Positions 1-8,053 of a DNA stretch of 64,000 bases are shown here, piece by piece. The notes beneath the pieces were generated by a model. That model saw only the letters and a program-made list of their open reading frames with translations, searched no databases and was not told the origin of the DNA. A program made the position numbers and the translations under genes. How positions within the stretch are numbered: position 1 is the first letter of the stretch; the number at the start of each line of letters is the position of its first letter. Location of the stretch: the NCBI RefSeq assembly GCF_000729995.1, contig NZ_JNFG01000202.1, positions 62,001 through 126,000 of the forward strand, in the 5' to 3' direction. The stretch comes from Caballeronia sordidicola (lineage in GTDB: Bacteria; Pseudomonadota; Gammaproteobacteria; Burkholderiales; Burkholderiaceae).

Positions 1-110
1 AATACCGCCGCAGATTCCAACGGCGAGTGAGCCGGGGAAAGCGTAGGGCAGTTCCGCGCGGCTGTTTCTGTTTGACCCGGCCGACCTGCGCTGACCCGCG
101 CCGAAGCGTT

Positions 111-653
111 CTAAGAGGCAACCTTGACGAGATCGTTGACGTGCGTCGAGATGCGCGCACCGGGCACGCCATAGACATGGAGCGAGACCGCGGTGCGTCC
201 CGTGGCTGATGCGTTGCCCAACTGGTGAATTGCCCCACGTCCCGCGCCGACAAACGACACCGCACCGCGCGTCCGCTCGTGGCGGCGCGTTTGAACCGCT
301 CGATTCGTGCCGGCATCCCATGCGAACAGCGTTTCGGACAGCGTTCCTTCGAGCACCGTATATGCGCACCACGTGTGATGGCCATGTACCGGGCTCGCCT
401 GGCCGGCTTGCCAGACGAGCGCGGCGACGGCATAGCGGCCAAGCGGATCGGCGACCAGCAGATGCCGCCTGTAACAATCCTGCCCGCTTTCGTGCTGGGC
501 ATCGGTCAAAAGGCCGGCTGCCCGGGACAAGCCATTGAGAGCCGTCCGTACGCGAAGCGCGAATCCCGCCGACGATGAATCGAGACAACAGGCTTGATCG
601 AGTGCATCGGACAACCGCGCGAGCGGCGACTTTGTAGCGAGGGCAGAGGTCAT
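111..653 (-). CDS. cysteine dioxygenase type I-like cupin
   Basis: Predicted 180-residue cytoplasmic non-heme iron thiol dioxygenase, probably oxidising cysteine to cysteine sulfinate. The cupin motif PVHGHHTW supplies two His ligands; the third is in GAIHQLGN. The SLHVYG motif near the C-terminus matches the Ser-His-Tyr triad of cysteine dioxygenases. The Cys in HTWCAY, followed by LEGTLSETLF, lines up with the Cys that forms the Cys-Tyr cross-link in mammalian CDO, with a one-residue deletion. I start it at 653 (MTSALATKS); the frame stays open upstream to 1025, but that part overlaps the divergent regulator and has no family similarity. It is divergent from an Lrp/AsnC gene, which suggests control by amino-acid supply. 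A 3-mercaptopropionate dioxygenase is the main alternative. Confidence 0.75.
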   Translation of the reverse strand: MTSALATKSPLARLSDALDQACCLDSSSAGFALRVRTALNGLSRAAGLLTDAQHESGQDCYRRHLLVADPLGRYAVAALVWQAGQASPVHGHHTWCAYTVLEGTLSETLFAWDAGTNRAVQTRRHERTRGAVSFVGAGRGAIHQLGNASATGRTAVSLHVYGVPGARISTHVNDLVKVAS

Positions 654-720
654 GGCGAGGCTCGTCAGACAGGCGGAATCAGGCAGAAAGGAGCGGAAAG
701 TCGAGCTTCTTTTATACCGG

Positions 721-782
721 TTTGCATGTGGAAAAAGTTTCCATATAATTTCGCCAACACACGGAAAAGTAGAATAATTTCC
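721..782 (+). promoter_or_regulatory. sigma-70 promoter and palindromes of the Lrp-type regulator
   Basis: A -35-like TTTGCA (721-726) and a perfect -10 TATAAT (744-749) are 17 bp apart. The palindrome TGGAAA-AAG-TTTCCA (729-743) fills the spacer, and a second pair, GGAAA and TTTCC ten bases apart, lies at 763-782 over the predicted transcript start. The placement suggests autorepression by the Lrp-family product. The sites are seen directly; the regulator binding them is inference. Confidence 0.55.
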
Positions 783-803
783 TATAAGGGGCGGGCTGTG
801 GGC

Positions 804-1280
804 ATGGACCTTATCGATCGCAAGTTGCTGGAGCTGCTGCAGGAAGACGTGACAATGCCGATTGCCGAGCTGGCGACGCGCGTCAATCTCTCGCAGACTC
901 CATGCTGGAAACGCGTGCAACGGCTCAAGGAAACCGGCGTGATCCGCGCTCAGGTCGCACTGTGCGATCCGCGCAAGCTGGGGGTCGGGACAACGGTCTT
1001 CGTCGCGGTGAAGACCAATCAGCACACGCAGACATGGGCAGAGGACTTCACGCGCGCGGTGCGCGACATTCCCGAAGTCGTCGAGGTGTATCGAATGAGC
1101 GGGGAAACGGACTATCTGATGCGCGTGGTGGTGTCGGATATCGACGATTACGACCGTGTATACAAGACGCTGATTCGCGCGGTCCCGCTGTACGACGTGA
1201 GTTCGAGTTTCGCGATGGAACAGATCAAATATTCCACTGCCCTGCCAGTGCGCGCGCCGCTTGGGATCACGGGGAACTGA
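804..1280 (+). CDS. Lrp/AsnC family transcriptional regulator
   Basis: A 158-residue DNA-binding regulator. The N-terminal winged helix-turn-helix is MDLIDRKLLELLQED then AELATRVNLSQTPCWKRVQRL (about residues 1-60), typical of Lrp/AsnC. The C-terminal half (about 65-155) is the RAM/ligand-binding domain, with VVEVYRMSGETDYLMRVVV as the usual core. Length is normal for the family. The likely AAGGGG ribosome site at 785-790 is 13 nt from this ATG but 7 nt from an in-frame GTG at 798, so the protein may start two residues earlier. It is divergent from a cysteine dioxygenase-like gene, so cysteine or another amino acid is a plausible effector, but the ligand cannot be read from sequence. Confidence 0.9.
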   Translation: MDLIDRKLLELLQEDVTMPIAELATRVNLSQTPCWKRVQRLKETGVIRAQVALCDPRKLGVGTTVFVAVKTNQHTQTWAEDFTRAVRDIPEVVEVYRMSGETDYLMRVVVSDIDDYDRVYKTLIRAVPLYDVSSSFAMEQIKYSTALPVRAPLGITGN

Positions 1281-1415
1281 GGTTTTGCGGCGGACGTGGA
1301 ACGCGTTCTGCTGAGTCGTTCTGATGATGGGAAGGGAAGGTTGCCGAAACCCTTCTGAAATCCATGTCGGGTAAGATCGTGCGCTTCGTCCAATCCCACT
1401 CAGAGCTTCGATTTC

Positions 1416-1622
1416 ATGACCGATGACCGCCGCAAAAAGGCCCCGACGCGGAAGAACCCCACCTTCGCGATCAGTATTCTTATCGTGGTCGTGGTGCTGC
1501 TTGTGATCGGCACATTGTTCTTCAACGCGATCCGTGACAAGCGCGAGTACGAACGAGAGAATCCGCCGGAAGCAGCGAGCGCGACCGTTCCCGCTGCGGC
1601 TGCGACGGGTGCTTCCCAGTAA
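1416..1622 (+). CDS. small single-pass membrane protein
   Basis: A 68-residue protein with a basic N-terminus (MTDDRRKKAPTRK), one strongly hydrophobic helix at about residues 17-37 (ISILIVVVVLLVIGTLFF), a charged stretch (RDKREYEREN), and a low-complexity Ala/Thr/Pro tail. Positive charges before the helix predict a cytoplasmic N-terminus. I do not recognise a family. It follows the Lrp-type regulator in the same direction after 135 bp and converges on the FUSC gene, so it is probably its own unit. The hydrophobic core and clean start make a real gene likely. Confidence 0.65.
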   Translation: MTDDRRKKAPTRKNPTFAISILIVVVVLLVIGTLFFNAIRDKREYERENPPEAASATVPAAAATGASQ

Positions 1623-1682
1623 CGTTCTTTCGACCTGCCGCTTCTGCGTGCTTTTACGCGTAACGGGTCAATGCCCCGTCCG

Positions 1683-4406
1683 TCACTCCGGCAGGTTGAT
1701 GAGGCTCGCGTCCTTGCGAATCAGAAGCGACGCCGTCAGCATCTGCTTGCACTGGTGCGCAAGCAGCTTCAGATCCTGGACGGCATCGGCGGGGATATTT
1801 TCGGCGCGCTCCGCACCCACCACCATTGAATCCAGTTCGCGCGTGAGCAGCTTCGACTGCTCGGCTTGATCTTCCGGGGCGGTCACACCGTCCTGAGCCT
1901 GCGTTAGATTGTCGCGGATAACGCTCAGCGCGCGCTGCACGGGTTGCGCTGCGTGACCCGCAGCGGACTTCCCCACCGATTGCAACAACGGCCCCGCCGC
2001 TGTGATCTGCGAAGCGAGCACGTGGCTGCGGATCAGCAGATCGTTGAGTTCAGGCACGAACTTTTGTTGCGCTTTCGGTTCGAGCATCATGCGCTGAAAC
2101 GCTTGGGCAAGATTTGCAAACGCGATATGCACGTTCTTGCGCGCGAGGCGATAGCGGAAGTCGCTATCGAGCGCCTCCGCTGCAATGGCCGCCGCCGCGG
2201 AGGCGCCAGAAATGGCGGTGGCGGCCGCGCTTTCTCCGCTGACGGGTTTTTTCTTCGATGTCGCGGCCGGCCGATTGTTGCTCGTCTCAGCAATGGCCGG
2301 TTGATCCGATGCCATGGTTGTCGCGTCCGCGTGTGTCTGGGCCGGACTGTCAGCTTGCTTCATGGGTGTACGAGAATGCGCTTCGCCGGATGGACTCATG
2401 GCTGACGCGGTGACCGCTTGTTTGTCGAGGTTTGCCACTATCTCGTCGCTCGTAAGGCCTGCGGCGTTGCTTCCGTTCGATTCCACCGTCGCCGACAAAG
2501 CGGTAGCCCGGAAAGGCCCGTCGCCGTCTCCACTTGCCGAGTTGGCGGAAGCATTCCCCACTGTCGCGAGTTCCGTTTCACCGGCTGCCACCTGCGCAAG
2601 CGCGGCTGTTGCTGCTTGCGCTGTTCCCGCGTTGGCATCGGCGAAAAGATTGGCGTCCGCCGTGCTCTTCGCTTCAGCATGAGCGGCAGGTTTGCCAGTC
2701 CACCACCAGCTAGCCTCGAGATAATTTCTCATTGCACCGATCATGTCGTGCACTTGCTTGCCCATCAGCCGGTATTCCCAGTAGGGAAACAGATGGCTGG
2801 CGGCAATGGCGATCGCGCATCCGACGGCGGTGTCAATGGCGCGTTCGCCGATCAGCCGCATGCCGCCCGGCGCAAGCAGGTGCAACATCAGCAACACATA
2901 AGCCGACGTGAACACCACGCTCGCCGTGTAGTTGAAGAGCAGCAGGCTGTAGCTCATGACCATGCAGGCGAACATGGCGACCAGCAATACGTGCGGGTCC
3001 TTCACCGCGAGGATCAGCCCGACGCACGCCGTGCAGCCGATAGCGGTGCCGATGATCCGCTGCACGTTACGCTGTTTGGTGAGCGAATATCCAGGCTTGA
3101 GAATGATGACGGTTGTCATCACGATCCAGTACGCGTTGGTGAGCGGGAGCAGCCGTCCGAGCCAAAACCCTACACCCACTGCAATGGTCACACGCAGCGC
3201 GTGCCGGAAGCTCGGCGAGGCCATCGTCAGGTTCGAAAAAATCTGCATGAACGGCACGCGTCGGCTTGACACAAAACGCGACAAGGTCGGATCGACGCGA
3301 ATCACCGTTTCGGTAATGCTCGGATCGTGCCGTGTCTGGCGACGCATTTTGTCGATCAACCGTGTCGCACTCCAAAGCCTCCTGAACGCGGCGGACACTG
3401 CGGAATAGGCTTCCGGATTTTTCTGAGGGATGTCGTGCCGCCGCATCTGGTCGAGTTCGTATTCGATCGCGCGCAACTCGGCCTTCACGTTGATTCGTGC
3501 ACGCGCCGGCCGGTTTTGCAGCACGGCCAGGCCGATATCCTCGAGATCGAGCGCGGTCTTTCTCATCAGGTCCCGATAGAAGATCAGGATGTCCTGGCCG
3601 CCGAAGGAGTTGCGCACGAGCGGATAATCGGTGTGCGCCCCCACGAACATCTCGTGCAGGTCGACCACATTGATGAAGAGGTTGAAGAGCATGACGCGGC
3701 GCGCATCGAGCTTGCCGCTTCTCAGTTTCGGCAGGTTGCGCAGGACGATGTCGCGCGCCGCATCCTGGCGCTCGACCGCGGCAATCTGATTTTCGATCAG
3801 TTTTCGGTAACACTCGTCGAGATTGGCGTCGAGATCATAGAAAGCCGAGCGCGCGAGCAGATACTCGGCGCACCTGAACACGCTCTCGGCCAGCGCCTGG
3901 CGCTCGATACGATAGACGAGCGAGCGGCTGACAAGCGTCGCCCAGTACGTGTACCAAAGGCCGCCGAGCAGGATCCATGAAGCGTTGACGAGCGCCTGCA
4001 TAGGCGTGAAATGCTCTTCCAGCGTCACGATCATCATGAAGAGCGTGGCGAAGCTGATCTGCGGCCAGCGGTTGCCGTACACCACGACCAGCGACAGCAC
4101 GAAGGTGAGCGGCACGACTGTCAGCCACAGCGTCACCGCGTTCGCGCTCGCGATGCCGGTTGCAAGCGCCGACAAGAAGCCGATCACCGTACACGCCAGC
4201 ATCTCGTTGTGCTTGTACTTCAACGGCCCCGGCATGTCGACGACGCTTGCGCCCAGCGCGCCGGTCGCAATGGTAAAGCCGAGTTCACGATTGTGAAATA
4301 CAGTCAGCATCAGGATGGCCGGCAGCGACACGCCGAGCGCGATCCGCAAGCCACCGAAGAAGTACTGGCTATAAATGAATTTTCTGATTTCTAGCGAGTA
4401 ACGCAT
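1683..4406 (-). CDS. FUSC family inner-membrane transporter with low-complexity insert
   Basis: A 907-residue protein of the fusaric acid resistance/YccS/AaeB-like group, thought to export aromatic or other organic acids. Two hydrophobic blocks of about six helices each (residues about 15-165 and 395-545) bracket a long helical cytoplasmic region, the usual FUSC layout. The second block contains NAYWIVMTTVIILKPGYS and RNVQRIIGTAIG, typical of the FUSC_2 domain. The start has AGGAAG three bases before the ATG. Odd: residues about 569-742, after SWWWTGKPAAH and before DSDFRYRLARKNVH, are an Ala/Thr/Ser-rich, probably disordered insert splitting the C-terminal cytoplasmic helices. It stands alone, divergent from recC. 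The substrate is unknown. Confidence 0.85.
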   Translation of the reverse strand: MRYSLEIRKFIYSQYFFGGLRIALGVSLPAILMLTVFHNRELGFTIATGALGASVVDMPGPLKYKHNEMLACTVIGFLSALATGIASANAVTLWLTVVPLTFVLSLVVVYGNRWPQISFATLFMMIVTLEEHFTPMQALVNASWILLGGLWYTYWATLVSRSLVYRIERQALAESVFRCAEYLLARSAFYDLDANLDECYRKLIENQIAAVERQDAARDIVLRNLPKLRSGKLDARRVMLFNLFINVVDLHEMFVGAHTDYPLVRNSFGGQDILIFYRDLMRKTALDLEDIGLAVLQNRPARARINVKAELRAIEYELDQMRRHDIPQKNPEAYSAVSAAFRRLWSATRLIDKMRRQTRHDPSITETVIRVDPTLSRFVSSRRVPFMQIFSNLTMASPSFRHALRVTIAVGVGFWLGRLLPLTNAYWIVMTTVIILKPGYSLTKQRNVQRIIGTAIGCTACVGLILAVKDPHVLLVAMFACMVMSYSLLLFNYTASVVFTSAYVLLMLHLLAPGGMRLIGERAIDTAVGCAIAIAASHLFPYWEYRLMGKQVHDMIGAMRNYLEASWWWTGKPAAHAEAKSTADANLFADANAGTAQAATAALAQVAAGETELATVGNASANSASGDGDGPFRATALSATVESNGSNAAGLTSDEIVANLDKQAVTASAMSPSGEAHSRTPMKQADSPAQTHADATTMASDQPAIAETSNNRPAATSKKKPVSGESAAATAISGASAAAAIAAEALDSDFRYRLARKNVHIAFANLAQAFQRMMLEPKAQQKFVPELNDLLIRSHVLASQITAAGPLLQSVGKSAAGHAAQPVQRALSVIRDNLTQAQDGVTAPEDQAEQSKLLTRELDSMVVGAERAENIPADAVQDLKLLAHQCKQMLTASLLIRKDASLINLPE

Positions 4407-4672
4407 CGACTTCCTAATTTGCTGCCCGGGTATTTTCGGGGTGTCTCCGGGGTGTCTCTATTTCCGCCATGGTCTCGGCATGCCATACCGGCACACCCGG
4501 ACCTGACTTAATGTGGCATCGAGTCTAACCCAACTCGACGGCATTCAAACCTAGGCCGTTCGGACGAATGCCGGTTAAGAACGGCCTTTGCTATCCTGTT
4601 GTTTCACCTCGCGACACGTCCGGCAATTTGACCGTTCGAGCCGTTGCCTTTCATGCCCAACTAGCAGGATCC

Positions 4673-7600
4673 ATGCTCGAACTTTTCTATTCGAATCGCC
4701 ATGAAACGCTGTCGCAGGCGCTGCTCGACGACGTCGCCGCGTTCGCGCTGAATGGCGGCGATCCGTTCGCAAGCCAGACGATCATCGTGCCGAGCGCAGC
4801 GGTGCGCCGCCGGCTCGAGTTGGACATGGCCGCCCGCTTTGGCATTTGTGCAAACGTGGACCTGTGTTATCTGGCGCAGTGGTTGTGGGCCCGCATTGGG
4901 GACGTTTTGCCCGTACCCGAGCATTCGCCTTTTGCGCCCGACCGGCTGGTGTGGCGCTGTTTCCGGCTGCTCGGGGCAATGACGGAGACTGCGCCAGAGA
5001 GCTCGTCGCGACTGCGGGCCTACCTCGACGCCGCTGACGACGCCATGCGTTACGAACTTGCGCGCCGTATCGCAACCGTGTTCGATCATTATCTGACGTA
5101 TCGGCCGGAATGGCTGCTGCACTGGCAGGCCGGCGGGTCGATCCTGGCGTCGGCCGGTGGGGCAATCGATGCAAACGGTCCGCGCCTGCCGAACGCCACG
5201 GCCATTCAGCGCGAAGACGAACGCTGGCAGGCAGCGCTATGGCGCGCGCTGCTCGCTGATCTCGCACAGAACGCCGGTGCTCACGATCCAACGCCGCCCG
5301 CGTACCGGTTCCTGACTGAATCGCCGAAACTCGATCTCGACGCCGTGATGAAGGCCGAGTGGCCGGAGCGCGTGAGCGTGTTCGCGTTGCCGACCATGCC
5401 GCCGTTGCATATTGCGTTGCTACGCGAGTTGTCGCGATGGATCGACGTCCGGATCTATGCCATCGATCCGTGCCGCGAGTTCTGGTTCGACATCGTGAGT
5501 GAGGCGCGGGTGGAGCAGCTTGAACTGGCGGGGAAGCTGGACTTCCAGGAGGTGGGCCATCCGCTGCTCGCCGAATGGGGTCGCCAGACACAGGCGCAGT
5601 TGCATATGCTGCGCGAACTGACGGAAAGCGCGGCGTCGCGGGAAGCCAGCCATTTCGAGGAGAATCCCTCGCCCACATGGCTTGCCCATGTGCAGAACGC
5701 GATCCTCAATTTGAGCGAGGTTGGAGCACCGGACGAAGCGCTTGAACCCGGCATCGAAATTCATGTCTGCCATAGCTTGTCGCGGCAGCTTGAAGTGTTG
5801 CACGACCGTTTGCTCGGCTGGTTCGACGAGATAGATGGGTTGCAGCCGTCCGATGTGCTCGTGGCGTTTCCTGATCTCGCGGCGGCGGGGCCACTCATCG
5901 ACGGGGTGTTTGGCACCGCGCCCGCTGGCGTGACCAGTGAGCGCCGGCGAATTCCTTATCGGATCACGGGTCTGCCGCCGTCGCAGGCAAATCCGGTTGC
6001 GCGCGTGCTGCTCGACTGGCTAGCGTTGCCTGAACGTAGCGTGGGCGCGCCCGAGTTGATCGAATGGTTGCGGGTCGACGCGGTCGCGGCACGTTATGGC
6101 ATAGACGCTGTCGCGCTGGAAACCGCGCAGACATGGCTTGCGGCGGCCGGTGCCCGGCGCGGGCTTACGCCCTCGGCCGTCACTGCCGCCGACGTGCCCG
6201 CGGCCCGTCACACGTTCTCCGACGCTCTCACGCGGTTGTTCCTCGGCTATGCGCTGCCCGACGGTGGCGCGCCTGTCGACGAATGGTTGCCGGTTGGCGG
6301 CGCGCAAGGCTCGGATGCGGACTTGCTCGGCCGGCTGACGCAGTTTATCGACGACATCGACGCGTTCGGCGAGCGTATAGCCACACCGCGTACGCCGCAG
6401 GCCTGGACGCAATTGCTGCTCGACGCGCTAACGCAATTCTTCGATGCCGGTCTGCCATTCGCGGACTCAATCGCCGACGTCCGTTCAACGCTCGATGCAC
6501 TGATGCTTTCCATGAGCGAAGGCGCTGTCGATACTGAAATTGCCGCCGACGTTCTGCGAACGGCGCTCACCGACGCACTCGACGACGCCGCGCGCGGCGG
6601 CGTTCCATGGGGCGGCGTGACGTTTTCGTCGCTGACGAGCTTGCGCGGATTGCCGTATCGCGTGGTCTGCCTGCTCGGCATGGACGACGGCATGTTGCCG
6701 AGCCTCACGCGCGCCGACGAATTCGACCTGATGGCGAGTTTCGGCAAGCTCGGTGACCGGCAACGCCGTGACGACGAACGCAACTTGTTCCTCGACTTGC
6801 TGTTGTCAGCGCGGGACCGTTTGATGATCGCGTACACGGGCCGTAGCATTCGCGACAACGCCGCGTTGCCGCCGGCCGCGTTGATCGATGAATTGCTCGA
6901 TTATCTGCAGGAAACGGTGGCGGGAGAGGGGGCGTCGCCGAAAGAGCTTGAGGACGCGCGTAGCCGCTTCGTGTTCGTGCATCCGTTGCAGCCGTTCGCG
7001 CCCGAGTACTTCAGCGCGCCGTTGTTCACCTACGAGCCGGAGCGGGCGGAGCTGGCGCAGACGCTCGCGCTTGGCAAGATCGAACCGCCAGTGAAATTCT
7101 TCCGTGAACCGTTGCCGGCGGAAGAGGTGGAACCCATCGCATTCGATGACTTCGAGCGTTTCTGGCGTCATCCGGCGCGCGCTATCTTGCGTGATCGGCT
7201 CGGCATCTCGCTCTTCGACGCTGAGACCGAACTCGGCGATACCGAGCCGTTCGCGCTCGAATATCCCGGCCGTGCTGCGTTGGCCGAGCGGGTGTTGCCC
7301 GCGTTGCTCGAGCTCACCGCCGACAATGAATCGCGCGGACTCGATCGTGCGCGCCGGGTCGCGGGTGCGAGTCCCGAAATGCCAGGCGGTGCGACGGGCG
7401 GCGTGTGGCAATCGCGGGAAATTGGCGCGTTGCATTCGCTTGCCAACCGGGTGCGGGTCGCGACAGCGGAAGGCGCGGCCCGCTTGCCATTCACGCTGGA
7501 TATCAAGCCGCGTTGGCCAGATGCCGAGCTATTCGGCCGCGCCGACGCCACGTTGCAAGCCGACGCGTTGCAGCCTTTGCAGCTTCACGGCACCTTGAAT

Positions 7601-8053
7601 TTGCTCACTAACGAAGGCCAGATCATTTACCGATACGATGTGCCGCGCGCCCGCGACTATCTCTCTGCATGGCTTGCACATCTCGCTTATTGCGCCGCGT
7701 TGCCCGATGGCCCGCGACGCACTGTGTGGCACGGGCGCGGCGCGCAATCGAGCGGCTTTGAACTGACGCCCGTCGAGGATCCTCACGCGCACCTCGCGAC
7801 GCTCGCCGCGTTGTATCGCGCCGGGCGGCGTTTGCCGCTGCGGTTCTTTCCCAAGAGCGCATGGACGTGGGTCAAGGAGAGCGAGTCCAAGGCACAGGGC
7901 GTGTGGGTATCGGACAGGACGCGCGGAGAATCCGACGATCCCGCGTTGCGTATTGCGTTTCGCGGCGCTGAACTGAGACTCGATGAAACCTTCGCCACGC
8001 TGGCCAGGATCGTCTTCGAGCCATTGATCCAGCACATGCGGAGCGACGCATGA
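4673..8053 (+). CDS. recC: RecBCD exonuclease V subunit gamma (RecC)
   Basis: A 1126-residue RecC, the subunit that splits the duplex and reads the Chi site in double-strand break repair. The start MLELFYSNRHETL is the typical RecC N-terminus, with AGCAGGAT ahead of it; an in-frame ATG at 4568 would add 35 residues with no family resemblance. The N-terminal region keeps the helicase-like fold without its own Walker motif (IIVPSAAVRRRLELD, LCYLAQWLW), as expected. A middle segment reads WGGVTFSSLTSLRGLPYRVVCLLGMDDGMLP, quoted here only as the landmark V-C-L-L-G-M-D-D-G, a strong RecC signature. Length is close to E. coli RecC. The stop overlaps recB by 4 nt, so the two are probably translationally coupled. 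Confidence 0.95.
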   Translation: MLELFYSNRHETLSQALLDDVAAFALNGGDPFASQTIIVPSAAVRRRLELDMAARFGICANVDLCYLAQWLWARIGDVLPVPEHSPFAPDRLVWRCFRLLGAMTETAPESSSRLRAYLDAADDAMRYELARRIATVFDHYLTYRPEWLLHWQAGGSILASAGGAIDANGPRLPNATAIQREDERWQAALWRALLADLAQNAGAHDPTPPAYRFLTESPKLDLDAVMKAEWPERVSVFALPTMPPLHIALLRELSRWIDVRIYAIDPCREFWFDIVSEARVEQLELAGKLDFQEVGHPLLAEWGRQTQAQLHMLRELTESAASREASHFEENPSPTWLAHVQNAILNLSEVGAPDEALEPGIEIHVCHSLSRQLEVLHDRLLGWFDEIDGLQPSDVLVAFPDLAAAGPLIDGVFGTAPAGVTSERRRIPYRITGLPPSQANPVARVLLDWLALPERSVGAPELIEWLRVDAVAARYGIDAVALETAQTWLAAAGARRGLTPSAVTAADVPAARHTFSDALTRLFLGYALPDGGAPVDEWLPVGGAQGSDADLLGRLTQFIDDIDAFGERIATPRTPQAWTQLLLDALTQFFDAGLPFADSIADVRSTLDALMLSMSEGAVDTEIAADVLRTALTDALDDAARGGVPWGGVTFSSLTSLRGLPYRVVCLLGMDDGMLPSLTRADEFDLMASFGKLGDRQRRDDERNLFLDLLLSARDRLMIAYTGRSIRDNAALPPAALIDELLDYLQETVAGEGASPKELEDARSRFVFVHPLQPFAPEYFSAPLFTYEPERAELAQTLALGKIEPPVKFFREPLPAEEVEPIAFDDFERFWRHPARAILRDRLGISLFDAETELGDTEPFALEYPGRAALAERVLPALLELTADNESRGLDRARRVAGASPEMPGGATGGVWQSREIGALHSLANRVRVATAEGAARLPFTLDIKPRWPDAELFGRADATLQADALQPLQLHGTLNLLTNEGQIIYRYDVPRARDYLSAWLAHLAYCAALPDGPRRTVWHGRGAQSSGFELTPVEDPHAHLATLAALYRAGRRLPLRFFPKSAWTWVKESESKAQGVWVSDRTRGESDDPALRIAFRGAELRLDETFATLARIVFEPLIQHMRSDA

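Noticed and set aside
1..110. 3' end of a plus-strand gene entering the window
   Set aside because: All frames close early or run antisense through the dioxygenase gene; too short to identify.
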